A stretch of 64,000 nucleotides of DNA. Origin: Chloroflexota bacterium. Lineage in GTDB: Bacteria; Chloroflexota; Anaerolineae; Anaerolineales; Villigracilaceae. Below the pieces are notes generated by a model. That model did no database searches, was not told the DNA's origin, and saw only the letters and a program-made list of their open reading frames with translations. Position numbers and translations under genes: made by a program. The stretch spans positions 1 through 64,000 of the forward strand of contig JACRBN010000024.1 of NCBI GenBank assembly GCA_016213105.1. The letters run 5' to 3'. This document shows, one piece after another, positions 8,264-17,099 of this stretch (the stretch's first letter is position 1; each line of letters starts with the position of its first letter).

Positions 8264-9208
8264 ATGAAGAGATCCTTGCCCCTGTTCATGTCCCTTGCGA
8301 CCATTGTCATGCTGTTGCTCAGCGCCTGTGGGTCTGCTGCTCCAACCGAAGCACTCGCCTTTGTGGAGGCGGCCGCCACTGACGCTCCTGCGGAGGTAAT
8401 GGCTGAACCCGCCGTTGTTCCCATGCCGACCATATCCCTATTTTCCCCCGACCAGGAAAACGTCAGCGCCGCCAACCCCAGCGCGGGTCGCATGATCATC
8501 AAGAACGCGGACCTGCTTCTGCAGGTCGAGGATACCGAAGTGGCCATCGACCGTACCACGCAATTGGTGGGTGACCTTGGCGGGTACATCATCAGCTCGC
8601 GGACGTGGTACAAGCCGTATCATGAGTTCAATCTCAAGTATGCCACCCTCACCATCGGCCTGCCTGTCGACCAGTTCGAGCGTGCGCTCAACCGCCTGCG
8701 CGGACTCGCGGTCGAGGTGCTGGATGAGACCGCCTCGGGCGAGGATGTCACCGACCAGTACGTCGACCTGCAATCGCAGGTGACCAATCTGGAAGCCACA
8801 CGCGACCGCATCAAAACCTTCCTTGACGAAGCCAAGACCGTGGATGAGGCTCTGCGCGTCAACCAGCAGCTTTCTGAAATCGAGGGCCAGATCGAGCAGA
8901 TCAAGGGGCAGATGAATTACCTCAAGGACCGCTCCGCCTATTCGACCATCACCGTCAACTTCGAGCCGGTTCTGCCCGAGATCATCTCCACGCCCACACC
9001 CACACCCACCCCGCGCCCCGAGCCTGATGTCTGGAACCCGGGCAAGACCTTCGGGAAGGCGTCAAAAAGCCTGACCAGCGCCTATCAGGGCATTATCGAT
9101 TTCCTGATCTGGCTTTTCGTGGTGATTGTTCCGATCATTGCTCCGCCCATCCTGCTCATCTGGGGTGCGGTGAAACTATTCAAGCGCAAGCCCGCCCAGC
9201 CCAAATAG
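8264..9208 (+). CDS. DUF4349 lipoprotein
   Basis: 314 residues. Signal peptide with lipobox LLLSAC-G (Cys around residue 21), an Ala/Pro linker, then a DUF4349 domain: paired beta segments (RMIIKNADLLLQVEDT...GGYIISS) around a long coiled coil (residues ~165-225, ATRDRIKTFLDEAKTVDEAL). A TPTPTPTPRP linker and a C-terminal membrane helix with KRK tail follow. Likely exported, tethered at both ends. GAGGAG precedes the ATG. Function of DUF4349 is unknown. Followed at once by a strong terminator. Confidence 0.85.
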   Translation: MKRSLPLFMSLATIVMLLLSACGSAAPTEALAFVEAAATDAPAEVMAEPAVVPMPTISLFSPDQENVSAANPSAGRMIIKNADLLLQVEDTEVAIDRTTQLVGDLGGYIISSRTWYKPYHEFNLKYATLTIGLPVDQFERALNRLRGLAVEVLDETASGEDVTDQYVDLQSQVTNLEATRDRIKTFLDEAKTVDEALRVNQQLSEIEGQIEQIKGQMNYLKDRSAYSTITVNFEPVLPEIISTPTPTPTPRPEPDVWNPGKTFGKASKSLTSAYQGIIDFLIWLFVVIVPIIAPPILLIWGAVKLFKRKPAQPK

Positions 9209-9215
9209 CCGAATC

Positions 9216-9250
9216 AAAGCCGCCCCTGTCCAATCGACAGGGGCGGCTTT
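9216..9250 (+). terminator. intrinsic terminator of the DUF4349 gene
   Basis: AAAGCCGCCCCTGTC (9216-9230) and GACAGGGGCGGCTTT (9236-9250) form a 15-bp stem with a 5-nt loop ending in T residues. Confidence 0.85.
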
Positions 9251-9310
9251 GATTACGGGAGTTGCGGCAGGTCAGGCCCCTCGCCTCGAAGTGGGCACCG
9301 CCCGTAAACG

Positions 9311-9342
9311 AAAAACAGAGCAGGTGATGAGCCTGCTCCGTT
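9311..9342 (-). terminator. intrinsic terminator of the cyclase gene
   Basis: On the minus strand GAGCAGG (from CCTGCTC 9332-9338) pairs with CCTGCTC (GAGCAGG 9318-9324), followed by TGTTTTTC. It lies just past the cyclase stop codon. Confidence 0.7.
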
Positions 9343-9346
9343 TCGT

Positions 9347-11140
9347 TCAGAGTTTCATCTTCCAGAGTCGCAAGGGTTCATCCAAGCCCTTGACCTCGGC
9401 CTGGAAAGGACTGAGGGCATTGGGAGCGATGTCCTGGTGGAGGAAGGCCGCCACATCCGGGTCGTGGCGGATGGCCTCGGAGAAGATGATCTCCCCTCCG
9501 CTGGAGAAATCCGGCAGGCGCGCGGCCAGGTTGACCGTGGAGCCGAAGTAATCCAACCGCTCGTTTAAGTTGACCACGATGCACGGGCCGACATGGATGC
9601 CCGCCTTGAGCCACAGGCGCGGCTCCCTGTCGGACAGTCTCATCTGTGCGATGCGGATGGCGCGCAGCGCCTGGGCGGGATGTCGGAACACAGCCATCAC
9701 AGAGTCGCCCATGGTCTTGATCAACGCGCCGCCTTCCCCGGCCACGGATTTTTCCAGCACGTCGAAATGTTCGCGCACGCGGCCAAACGCGGTCGCATCA
9801 CCGATCTGGCGGTAGAGCTTTGTCGACTCGCGCAGGTCGGTAAACATAAGGGTCACCGATCCCACTGAAATTTCCTCGCCGGGGCGCAGCACTTCGCTGG
9901 AGAACAGGTCGCGGAAGACTTGCAGGTTGGTCACGTCGGCGGCGGTGGAGGCCCGGTCGCTCCACTCAGTGCGGACCAGGTCGAAGGTGTGATGCTCCCC
10001 GGTATGATTGACTAACTTGAGGTACGGGGTCAGCGATATCGGGGTTTCCTCGCTCGGCCAGCCGCTGGAGGTCGCCTCGATCACAAGTGTGTCGGGGCCG
10101 TTCGGCGCGGCGATCAAGGCCTGCGAACCGCGCAGCCCATCGACCTTCAGGGTATATCTCCCTGCGTCCAGAACTGTTCGAAGCGGCAGTTCCTCGCCTG
10201 CGGGCACGATCATCGAAAGCACCACGTGCGGCTGGCGCTGCGGACTGCCTACGCAAAACTCCAGGGATTCGGAGACGGTGCGCACCGATGGGTTGGGGTG
10301 GAAGACCACCTCCACGTTGTGATCGAAGTTGGCGGTGAAATCGATGTTGCAGGTCTTGCAGTGCGAGTGGGCGTTGAGTTCGCTCAGGTGTCCATGTCCC
10401 TCGCTGGTGCCGCGGCATTCGGGGCAGAGCAGTTCCCAATGCATGTCCATCAGGCCGAGGCGCGTGGCGCGCAGGAACATCTCCAGGACGGGGCGGCGCT
10501 CCACGCCCCAGGAATCGGCCAGGGCATAGGGGCGGATGCGCTGGACGGAGATCTCATCAGCGCGTTCGAGGAATTCGGTCAGGCGGACGAGCAGGTCCGC
10601 GTTCGTGCCTTGCGCCATCAACAACTTTCCCTGAACCTCGAGCCTGGCGCGCGCGCCCGGGCTGAGATTCCGCCCCGATGACGGGACCAGCGTGCGGTCC
10701 CCGCGTGTAATGATTTCATCATAGCGATGATAGACCTGTTCGAACAGGCGTGCGCTGGCGAATCCAATCGCCAATGGGATGCCGAGCACCCCGAGCAGAT
10801 TCGCGGGACGCACCCAGGCCTGATAGACGAGGTGGGTGCCGTTCGGTTCACGCCGTTCGAGGCGGCAATCCACGCGCATCTCGGTCAACGGGCCTTTGCG
10901 GTAACGGCGCAGGATGCCGAAGCGGTGTGGATAGACCCACTCGAAGGGCTCCTCGTCCCACTCCACGGCGATGATGGAAAATTTGTAGCGCACGTGGCGC
11001 ACACCCTTTTCGATGCCGAGCAATTCCACAGGCGGGAGCAGGGTGTCGCGGTTGAAGCGGTTCGTATCTGAGACAAGCGGCCAGAGCGCCTCCGGCGGGG
11101 AATTGAGATCGTGGGTCCAGGTGTAGTGGAATTCGCGCAT
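9347..11140 (-). CDS. class III adenylate/guanylate cyclase with SRPBCC and zinc-ribbon regions
   Basis: 597 residues. Residues 1-150 look like an SRPBCC/START-type ligand-binding fold, 165-400 a DUF5939-type region with a zinc ribbon (Cys239, Cys242, Cys261, Cys264), and 425-597 a class III cyclase domain. Metal-binding Asp435 (LMFTDLREST) and Asp479 (KTMGDSVMAVF) are both present, so it should convert ATP or GTP to the cyclic nucleotide. No membrane segment, so probably cytosolic and tuned by a small hydrophobic ligand bound by the N-terminal domain (inference). Monocistronic, with its own terminator; a TAAAAT -10-like box sits about 15 nt before the ATG. Confidence 0.82.
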   Translation of the reverse strand: MREFHYTWTHDLNSPPEALWPLVSDTNRFNRDTLLPPVELLGIEKGVRHVRYKFSIIAVEWDEEPFEWVYPHRFGILRRYRKGPLTEMRVDCRLERREPNGTHLVYQAWVRPANLLGVLGIPLAIGFASARLFEQVYHRYDEIITRGDRTLVPSSGRNLSPGARARLEVQGKLLMAQGTNADLLVRLTEFLERADEISVQRIRPYALADSWGVERRPVLEMFLRATRLGLMDMHWELLCPECRGTSEGHGHLSELNAHSHCKTCNIDFTANFDHNVEVVFHPNPSVRTVSESLEFCVGSPQRQPHVVLSMIVPAGEELPLRTVLDAGRYTLKVDGLRGSQALIAAPNGPDTLVIEATSSGWPSEETPISLTPYLKLVNHTGEHHTFDLVRTEWSDRASTAADVTNLQVFRDLFSSEVLRPGEEISVGSVTLMFTDLRESTKLYRQIGDATAFGRVREHFDVLEKSVAGEGGALIKTMGDSVMAVFRHPAQALRAIRIAQMRLSDREPRLWLKAGIHVGPCIVVNLNERLDYFGSTVNLAARLPDFSSGGEIIFSEAIRHDPDVAAFLHQDIAPNALSPFQAEVKGLDEPLRLWKMKL

Positions 11141-11182
11141 GAAATGAATAGGAGTATTTTACTCGAATTAAAGAACTGTCGG

Positions 11183-11210
11183 TTGACTTTACATCACTAC
11201 ATTATATAAA
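11183..11210 (+). promoter_or_regulatory. predicted promoter of the PKD-like protein gene
   Basis: TTGACT (11183-11188), 16-bp spacer, TATAAA (11205-11210), about 35 nt upstream of the ATG with GGAGAT in between. Confidence 0.6.
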
Positions 11211-11245
11211 ATAGATATAGCCATAGCCCACGGGAGATTTAAATT

Positions 11246-11917
11246 ATGACCAAGGATGCTGCCAGCAAAAACGGACGAGGCAAGGGTCAAGCCACTTCCG
11301 CGAAGGAGACGCAAAAGCAGGATGCGAATGTTACCATCACCCTGATCATTCAAACAGCAGGGATTGTGATCGCCGTCATTGGGTGTCTTTCTGCCGTGAC
11401 CGTGGCCTTGCTGGACTCCCCGGTGGTCTCGCAACTCCTTCCACCCACCTCCACGATACCCCCCACGCTGACCCCGCCCGTTGACACCCCTCCCGATACT
11501 GCTGTCCCCTCGGCCACCCATACCTTCATGCCTTCTGCCGAGCCCACGTCAACGCCATACATCATCCCGACCCTGACTGCGACACTCACACCGAGCGATA
11601 CGCCTGTCCCGCCAAGGATGGTGGTCATTCCCTGGGCGAACAAATACGGCGGGCCTGTGCCTTTGAAAGTTCAATTCAGTGTGAGGGGCTCCTACGTGGA
11701 ATTGGCTGATGGGACGCGTTCCTATTGCGCGCCATCCACCTGTTCGTACACCTGGTCGGTCCTGTTTACCACCATGAACCAAATTGTCTCGACCCCCAAA
11801 CCCTGGCAGGAAACGTTTGCCTTTACCTTCAATAAAAAAGGACTGTATCACATCGAAGCGACCGTATGCCAGGGGGATATCTGCGGGAGCGCCCGCATTC
11901 AGGTGGAAGGCAGGTAG
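11246..11917 (+). CDS. membrane-anchored surface protein with Thr/Pro linker and PKD-like domain
   Basis: 223 residues. A short basic N-terminus is followed by one membrane helix (~34-56), a Thr/Pro/Ser-rich stalk (~68-118, many TPT units) and a C-terminal beta domain with PVPLKVQFSVRGSYV...SYTWSV...GLYHIEATVC. This resembles a PKD fold, with a possible disulphide between the CAPSTC and CQGDIC segments. Probably displayed outside the cell; no enzyme motif is present. GGAGAT gives the start. Confidence 0.7.
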   Translation: MTKDAASKNGRGKGQATSAKETQKQDANVTITLIIQTAGIVIAVIGCLSAVTVALLDSPVVSQLLPPTSTIPPTLTPPVDTPPDTAVPSATHTFMPSAEPTSTPYIIPTLTATLTPSDTPVPPRMVVIPWANKYGGPVPLKVQFSVRGSYVELADGTRSYCAPSTCSYTWSVLFTTMNQIVSTPKPWQETFAFTFNKKGLYHIEATVCQGDICGSARIQVEGR

Positions 11918-11933
11918 GCCGCGCAACATCGAA

Positions 11934-11963
11934 AAAGAGGCTCCCATAGGCGGGAGCCTCTTT
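11934..11963. terminator. bidirectional terminator between surface protein and pstB1
   Basis: AAAGAGGCTCCC (11934-11945) and GGGAGCCTCTTT (11952-11963), flanked by A residues on the left and T residues on the right, so it can act for both convergent genes. Confidence 0.85.
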
Positions 11964-11982
11964 CATTTTTCGTCTTTCCTGC

Positions 11983-12750
11983 CTATCCCATCCTGCCTGT
12001 GATATAGGCTTCGGTCAATTCCTGCTTGGGGCGGGTGAACATCTCGGTGGTGGGGGAGAACTCGACCAATTCGCCCAGCCAGAACAGACCTGTGTGATCC
12101 GAGACGCGCGCGGCTTGCTGCATGTTGTGCGTCACGATCACGATGGTGTACTTCTTCTTCAATTCGGCGATCAATTCCTCCACGCGCAGGGTGGCGATGG
12201 GGTCGAGCGCCGACGTGGACTCGTCCATCAGGATCACCTCGGGTTGGACCGCCACCACGCGCGCGATGCACAGGCGCTGCTGCTGGCCGAGCGAGAGTCC
12301 CATGGCGGATTCGTGCAGGCCGTCCTTCACCTCATCCCACAGCGCGGCCTGCGTCAGGCTGCGTTCGATAACCTCGTCCAGTTGACGTTTGGTGAGGCCC
12401 GCCTCCATCACACGCGGACCGAAGGCCACGTTATCGTAGATCGATTGCGGAAACGGGTTGGGCTTTTGGAACACCATGCCCACACGCTGGCGCAGGGTCA
12501 CCACATCCATGCCCGCGCCGTAGATGTCCGTGCCGTCGAGCAGAATCTTGCCTTCCACGCGTGTGCCATCGATGGTGTCGTTCATGCGATTCAGGCAGCG
12601 CAGGAAGGTGGATTTTCCGCAGCCGGAAGGTCCGATCAGCGCGGTTACTTTACGCGGCTCGATCTCCAGGCTGATATTCGATAAGGCCTTGGAGGGGCCG
12701 TAATAAAAATCGAGATTGTTAACGGAAAAGATGGAAGCAGGAGGGATCAT
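11983..12750 (-). CDS. pstB: phosphate ABC transporter ATPase PstB1
   Basis: 255 residues, full PstB length. Walker [11 protein letters not shown]-loop [10 protein letters not shown], and His switch VTHNMQQ are normal. Two deviations are visible: the ABC signature reads LSLGQQQR instead of LSGGQQQR, and the residue after the Walker B Glu is Ser ([11 protein letters not shown], not DEPTSALDP). Divergently transcribed from pstS1 and otherwise 50-60% like the PstB encoded at 24269. Powers high-affinity phosphate import with PstC/PstA. Because PstB2 downstream has a different lesion (Q-loop), the two could pair as an asymmetric ATPase (inference). Confidence 0.9.
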   Translation of the reverse strand: MIPPASIFSVNNLDFYYGPSKALSNISLEIEPRKVTALIGPSGCGKSTFLRCLNRMNDTIDGTRVEGKILLDGTDIYGAGMDVVTLRQRVGMVFQKPNPFPQSIYDNVAFGPRVMEAGLTKRQLDEVIERSLTQAALWDEVKDGLHESAMGLSLGQQQRLCIARVVAVQPEVILMDESTSALDPIATLRVEELIAELKKKYTIVIVTHNMQQAARVSDHTGLFWLGELVEFSPTTEMFTRPKQELTEAYITGRMG

Positions 12751-12756
12751 AAGTCC

Positions 12757-12797
12757 ATTTTAACATCATTGCGATTATAATTAACATAATGTTAATG
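12757..12797. promoter_or_regulatory. divergent pstB1/pstS1 promoter region
   Basis: ATTATAAT (12774-12781) provides a TATAAT -10 on both strands. TTAACAT occurs at 12760-12766 and 12781-12787, with an inverted TGTTAA following, reminiscent of the GTTAACC units in the Pho boxes nearby but without their clean 11-bp register. On the plus strand only seven bases separate TATAAT from the ATG at 12789, so pstS1 mRNA is probably leaderless. Confidence 0.6.
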
Positions 12798-13679
12798 AAA
12801 AAGTTTTTTCGCTACATCGTTTTTTTCATTGTCCTGGCCCTTTTCGGCGTTTCCTGCGCCTCGACCGATTCCTCCCAACCCTCCTCCCAAAATGCGACCG
12901 CATACATCGAGAATAAGGGCTCCGATACCATCGTCAACCTGGCGCTGGCCTGGGCCGAGCAGTATCAGACCGATCACCCCGAGGTGCGCATCTCGGTAAC
13001 GGGTGGCGGCTCGGGCACGGGCATCGCGGCGCTGGTCAACGGCACCGTCGACATCGCCAACGCCTCCCGCCAGATCAAGGAGGAGGAGATCGCCGAGGCC
13101 CAATCCAAGGGCATCGATCCCGTCGAGTTTGTCATCGCGCGCGACGCCATCGCGGTCATCGTCAATCCCGAGAATCCCGTCTCCGAACTGACCCTCCAGC
13201 AGATCTCCGACATCTACAGCGGCAGGATCACCAACTGGCTGGAGGTGGGCGGCGAGGATCGTCCCATCGTGCGGCTGTCGCGTGAAACCAACTCGGGCAC
13301 GCACGTCTACTTCCTCGAAACCGTCCTGCGCCTGGGCGACAAGGAGAGCAAGGCCCTCTTTTCGATGGACACGCTGCTCCTGCCCTCCTCGGAAGGCATC
13401 ATCTATGAAGTGCGCCAGAATCCGAACGCCATCGGCTACGACGGCCTGGGCTACGTTCCCGATGACCTGAAGATGATCGCGATTGCCAAAACGCCGGGTG
13501 AGCCGTACGTTCTGCCCTCGGCGGATACGGTCAACGACGGCAGCTATCCCATTGCACGCGATCTTTATATGTACACGGCGGGCCAGCCGACGGGTGTGAT
13601 CAAGGCCTACCTGGATTGGATCCTTTCCCCCGTGGCGCAAGCCATTGTGACTGAACTCGGTTTCGTGCCGATCAAATAA
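12789..13679 (+). CDS. pstS: phosphate-binding lipoprotein PstS1
   Basis: 296 residues. Signal peptide with FGVSC as a lipobox-like site (Cys around 23), then a type II periplasmic-binding domain: ENKGSDTIV, GGGSGTGI, DIANASRQIK and SRETNSGTHVYF supply the phosphate-coordinating Ser/Thr and Arg positions of the PstS family. Captures phosphate for the PstC1A1-PstB permease encoded downstream. ATG at 12789 is seven bases past TATAAT; an alternative ATG at 12795 would give MKKFFRY. No Shine-Dalgarno, consistent with leaderless initiation. Confidence 0.88.
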   Translation: MLMKKFFRYIVFFIVLALFGVSCASTDSSQPSSQNATAYIENKGSDTIVNLALAWAEQYQTDHPEVRISVTGGGSGTGIAALVNGTVDIANASRQIKEEEIAEAQSKGIDPVEFVIARDAIAVIVNPENPVSELTLQQISDIYSGRITNWLEVGGEDRPIVRLSRETNSGTHVYFLETVLRLGDKESKALFSMDTLLLPSSEGIIYEVRQNPNAIGYDGLGYVPDDLKMIAIAKTPGEPYVLPSADTVNDGSYPIARDLYMYTAGQPTGVIKAYLDWILSPVAQAIVTELGFVPIK

Positions 13680-13733
13680 ATTCTGCTTGCGCCGCCGTTC
13701 ACGGCGGCGCAGTGTTGTTTTGATAAGAGGCTT

Positions 13734-14630
13734 ATGGAAAAAACCCTTAACTGGCGAGAGTTTGTCATTACCCGTCTGGTGCGCGCCTCGGGCTATTCGG
13801 CGATTGTCTTCGTTGCCCTCATCTTTTTCTTCCTGCTGCGTGAAGGCCTGCCCACGTTCGCTGAAGTTCCGCTTTCCACCCTGTTCAGCCTGCGCTGGTA
13901 TCCGATCGAAGATTATTTCGGAATCCTGCCGCTGATCACAGGTTCGATCATGGTTACGCTCGGCGCGACGCTGGTGGCTGTCCCCTTTGGGATTGGGACG
14001 GCGATTTACATTTCCGAGATCGCTCCGCGTTGGATGCGTGAGATCCTCAAGCCGATGGTGGAATTGCTGGGCGGCCTGCCCTCGGTGGTGCTGGGATTTC
14101 TCGGCATCCTGATCCTGTCCCCGTTCCTGCGCACCTTCCTGGATCTGCCGACGGGCCTGACCGCCTTCACGGGTTCGCTGCTGCTGGGCGGGATCGCCGT
14201 CCCGACGGTGGTCTCCATCGCCGAGGACGCGCTCGACTCGGTCCCGCGTTCGTACCGCGAGGGAGCCTGGGCCTTGGGTGCCACCCGCTGGCAAACCATC
14301 TGGCGCGTGACGCTGCCTGCCGCCAGTTCCGGTGTGCTGACAGCGGTCATGCTCGGCGTTGGGCGCACCATCGGCGAAACTATGACGGTCATGATGGTCA
14401 CGGGCAATGCGCCTGTGCTGGCCATCACGCCTGGCAGTTTGTTCTCGCCCGTGCGCACCATGACCGCCACCATCGCCGCGGAAATGGGCGAGGTCGCCAA
14501 TGGCAGCGTTCATTATCACACGCTGTTCTTCATCGGCATGGTCTTGTTCATCATCTCGCTGATCGTGAATGTGGCCGCCTCCTCGGTCGTTTTCCGCTCC
14601 AAGAAGCGCGCGGAGAGGGTGCTGTCATGA
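13734..14630 (+). CDS. pstC: phosphate permease subunit PstC1
   Basis: 298 residues with six predicted membrane helices. The cytoplasmic EAA loop that docks on PstB is YREGAWALGATRWQTIWRVTLP. Lies 54 bp after pstS1 and overlaps pstA1 by four bases (ATGA). AGAGG precedes the start. Forms the transmembrane channel with PstA1. Confidence 0.9.
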   Translation: MEKTLNWREFVITRLVRASGYSAIVFVALIFFFLLREGLPTFAEVPLSTLFSLRWYPIEDYFGILPLITGSIMVTLGATLVAVPFGIGTAIYISEIAPRWMREILKPMVELLGGLPSVVLGFLGILILSPFLRTFLDLPTGLTAFTGSLLLGGIAVPTVVSIAEDALDSVPRSYREGAWALGATRWQTIWRVTLPAASSGVLTAVMLGVGRTIGETMTVMMVTGNAPVLAITPGSLFSPVRTMTATIAAEMGEVANGSVHYHTLFFIGMVLFIISLIVNVAASSVVFRSKKRAERVLS

Positions 14631-15490
14631 TGAAACACCTCCGCCTCAACCGCCACCTGACCGAGCGCCTCGGTTTTGTCGGCCTGACCCTGATGGCCCT
14701 TGTCACGGTCGCACCCATCGTGGCGGTGGTGATCTACATCCTCGCCCAGGGTGTGCCCGCCATCTCATGGGAATTCCTCACGGGCCTCCCGCGTGACGGG
14801 ATGCGCGCGGGCGGAATCCTGCCCGCCATCGTTGGCACCTTCTACCTGACGATTGGCACGGCAATCTTCTCGGTTCCGCTGGGGATCGCCGCCGCCATTT
14901 ACCTCTCCGAATACGCGCCCGAGAACTCGCTCACGCGCCTGATCCGCATCGCCATCATCAACCTGGCGGGTATCCCGTCCGTGGTGTATGGATTGTTCGG
15001 CATGGGCCTGTTCGTGCTCTTTCTTAAGTTCGGCACCAGCATCCTGGCCGCCTCGTTGACCCTCTCGATCATGACCCTGCCCGTCATCATCAGCACCGCC
15101 GAGGAGGCGCTGCGTGCCGTGCCGCAATCCTTCCGCACGGTCAGCATTTCACTGGGCGGCACGCGCTGGCAGGGGATTCAGCGCATTGTCCTGCCGCAGG
15201 CCCTGCCCGGCATTTTGACGGGCGTCATCCTCGGCCTGGAACGCGCCGCAGGCGAAACTGCGCCGATCCTGTTCACGGGGGCGGCCTTCTTCCTGCCGCG
15301 CCTGCCCAATTCGCCCTTCGACGCGACCATGGCCCTGCCGTATCACCTGTTCGTCATCTCCACGCAGGTGCCCGAGATGCCGCCCCAGATTCAATATGGC
15401 ACGGCGCTGGTGCTGATGGCTTTTGTGCTGGGCATGAACCTGATCGCCACCACCATCCGTTCCCGCGCGCGGGCGCGCCGCCAGTGGTAA
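14627..15490 (+). CDS. pstA: phosphate permease subunit PstA1
   Basis: 287 residues, six membrane helices, with EAA loop SFRTVSISLGGTRWQGIQRIVLPQ. The ERAAGETAPILFTGAAFF segment is characteristic of PstA. Start overlaps the pstC1 stop and the 3' end overlaps a possible GTG start of pstB2, so translation of pstC1-pstA1-pstB2 is tightly coupled. Confidence 0.9.
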   Translation: MMKHLRLNRHLTERLGFVGLTLMALVTVAPIVAVVIYILAQGVPAISWEFLTGLPRDGMRAGGILPAIVGTFYLTIGTAIFSVPLGIAAAIYLSEYAPENSLTRLIRIAIINLAGIPSVVYGLFGMGLFVLFLKFGTSILAASLTLSIMTLPVIISTAEEALRAVPQSFRTVSISLGGTRWQGIQRIVLPQALPGILTGVILGLERAAGETAPILFTGAAFFLPRLPNSPFDATMALPYHLFVISTQVPEMPPQIQYGTALVLMAFVLGMNLIATTIRSRARARRQW

Positions 15491-15495
15491 ACCCC

Positions 15496-16254
15496 ATGAC
15501 CGATAAAATCGTTATCGAAGCCCTGTCCCTGACCTACTCCGACGGTGTGGAGTCCCTGCGCAATATCAGCATGGGCGTCCGCGAGAATGCGGTGACCGTG
15601 TTGTTCGGCCCCGCAGGCGGAGGCAAATCCACACTGCTGCGCTGCCTCAACCGCCTCAATGACCTGACCGAGATTCGCGCCAGCGCGGGCCGCATCCTGA
15701 TCGACGGCGAAAACATCCTCGACCCGAAGACGGACGTGATCGCCCTGCGCCGCAAGGTCGGCATGGTCTTCGCGCGCCCCGTCGTGCTGCCGATGAGCAT
15801 CCGCCAGAACCTGACCTACGGCCTGGAACTGGCGGGCGAAAAACGCAAATCCCGCCTGGACGAGGCCGTCGAACGCAGCCTGAAACTGGCCGCCATCTGG
15901 GACGAGATCAAGGACCGTCTCGACGATCCCGCCATCGCGCTCTCGGGCGGACAGCAGCAGCGCGTCTGCCTAGCGCGCGTGCTGGCGCTCCAGCCTGAGA
16001 TCATCCTGTTGGACGAACCCACCAGCGGCCTCGACCCGATCTCGACAGGCAAGGTCGAAGCGGCGCTGCTGGAATTGAAGAAGGAGTACACCGTCATCCT
16101 GGTGCCGCACTCGGTCCAGCAGGCCGCGCGCGCCGCGGATTTCGCCGCCTTCTTCCTGCAAGGGGAACTGGTCGAATACGGCGAAGGCAAATCCATCTTC
16201 ACGATGCCGAAGGAAAAGCGGACGGAAGATTATGTGACAGGACGCTTTGGATAA
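15496..16254 (+). CDS. pstB: divergent PstB-type ATPase (PstB2)
   Basis: 252 residues. Walker A is GPAGGGKST, the signature LSGGQQQR is normal, Walker B is ILLDEPTSGLDP and the His switch is VPHSVQQ. The Q-loop glutamine is missing: the usual [10 protein letters not shown] is MVFARPVVLP. Sequence otherwise follows PstB, including the C-terminal EDYVTGRFG. It closes the pstS1C1A1 operon, while the more canonical pstB1 lies divergently. Either a regulatory or heterodimer partner of PstB1, or an enzyme with altered coupling (inference). Start 15496 (ATG) preferred over an in-frame GTG at 15484. Confidence 0.85.
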   Translation: MTDKIVIEALSLTYSDGVESLRNISMGVRENAVTVLFGPAGGGKSTLLRCLNRLNDLTEIRASAGRILIDGENILDPKTDVIALRRKVGMVFARPVVLPMSIRQNLTYGLELAGEKRKSRLDEAVERSLKLAAIWDEIKDRLDDPAIALSGGQQQRVCLARVLALQPEIILLDEPTSGLDPISTGKVEAALLELKKEYTVILVPHSVQQAARAADFAAFFLQGELVEYGEGKSIFTMPKEKRTEDYVTGRFG

Positions 16255-16259
16255 AAAGG

Positions 16260-16285
16260 ACAGCCACCAGTACGGTGGCTGTTTG
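16260..16285 (+). terminator. hairpin after pstB2
   Basis: ACAGCCACC (16260-16268) pairs with GGTGGCTGT (16274-16282) across a 5-nt loop, followed by TTGCTTT. The U-tract is imperfect; it abuts the Pho box of phoB. Confidence 0.65.
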
Positions 16286-16330
16286 CTTTAACTCACCCTT
16301 AACACCCCAAAAAATTGTTTATGGTATATT
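16286..16330 (+). promoter_or_regulatory. Pho box-like promoter of phoB
   Basis: 7-mers at an 11-bp period: CTTTAAC (16286), CCTTAAC (16297), CAAAAAA (16308), each separated by four bases, then TATATT (16325-16330) as -10. The start codon follows eight bases later, so phoB mRNA is predicted leaderless. Autoregulation by PhoB is implied by similarity to the other four boxes in this window. Confidence 0.6.
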
Positions 16331-16338
16331 GTTAACAA

Positions 16339-17049
16339 ATGACAGAAACCGTATTAGTAGTCGAAGATGAAACCGCCCTGCGTGAAACGCTGGCCTATAA
16401 CCTGAAAAAAGAGGGATACGAGGTGGAGGCCGTCGGCGATGGACGCGTCGCTTTGGAGTCCGCCCGCCGCATCAAACCCGACCTGATCGTGCTCGACCTG
16501 ATGCTGCCCGGCCTGGATGGCTTCGAGATTACCCGCATCCTGCGCAAGGAGATGAGCACGCCCATCCTGATGCTCACCGCCCGCGATGACGAGATCGACC
16601 GCGTGGTTGGCCTGGAGGTCGGCGCGGACGATTATCTGACCAAGCCCTTCTCGATGCGCGAGTTGATGGCGCGCGTCAAGGCGCAGTTGCGCCGCGCCCG
16701 CCTGATCGAGGACGAGTTCCAGAAGCGCGCCCCCGAAGTCCCCGCACACGATGTGCTGACCTTCGAGAACCTGTCCGTCAACCGCACGCGCCGCGAGGTG
16801 CTGCTCAACGATGCGCCCTTGCAGCTCAAACCGCAGGAATATCAGCTTTTGCTGTTCTTCGCCGAACACAGGGGACAAATGCTCTCACGCGAGTTCATTC
16901 TCGAACGCGTCTGGGGCTGGGACTTCATCGGCGACAGCCGCACCGTGGATGTGCATGTGCGCTGGCTGCGCCAGAAGATCGAGGCCGATGCGGGCAATCC
17001 CGTGCGCATCGTCACCGTGCGCGGCGGCGGCTATCGTTTCGAAGGCTGA
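16339..17049 (+). CDS. phoB: phosphate response regulator PhoB
   Basis: 236 residues. Receiver domain 1-120 with acidic pocket VEDE, phosphoacceptor Asp in [13 protein letters not shown], Thr in LMLTARDDE and Lys in TKPFSM. A C-terminal OmpR-type winged helix (~135-235) has [31 protein letters not shown] and [14 protein letters not shown]. Located between a pst operon and a PhoR-type kinase, so assignment to phosphate control rests on context as well as family. No ribosome-binding site; predicted leaderless. Confidence 0.88.
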   Translation: MTETVLVVEDETALRETLAYNLKKEGYEVEAVGDGRVALESARRIKPDLIVLDLMLPGLDGFEITRILRKEMSTPILMLTARDDEIDRVVGLEVGADDYLTKPFSMRELMARVKAQLRRARLIEDEFQKRAPEVPAHDVLTFENLSVNRTRREVLLNDAPLQLKPQEYQLLLFFAEHRGQMLSREFILERVWGWDFIGDSRTVDVHVRWLRQKIEADAGNPVRIVTVRGGGYRFEG

Positions 17050-17099
17050 TTCGATAGCAATCGCAAGCCCTTGAGAGTTCCGCGCGGGCAAAATAACGC

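Noticed and set aside
12792-14519. 575-codon minus-strand open frame across pstS1 and pstC1
   Set aside because: Antisense shadow of two well-supported transporter genes; Arg/Gly/Asp-rich composition, no motif, no ribosome-binding site.
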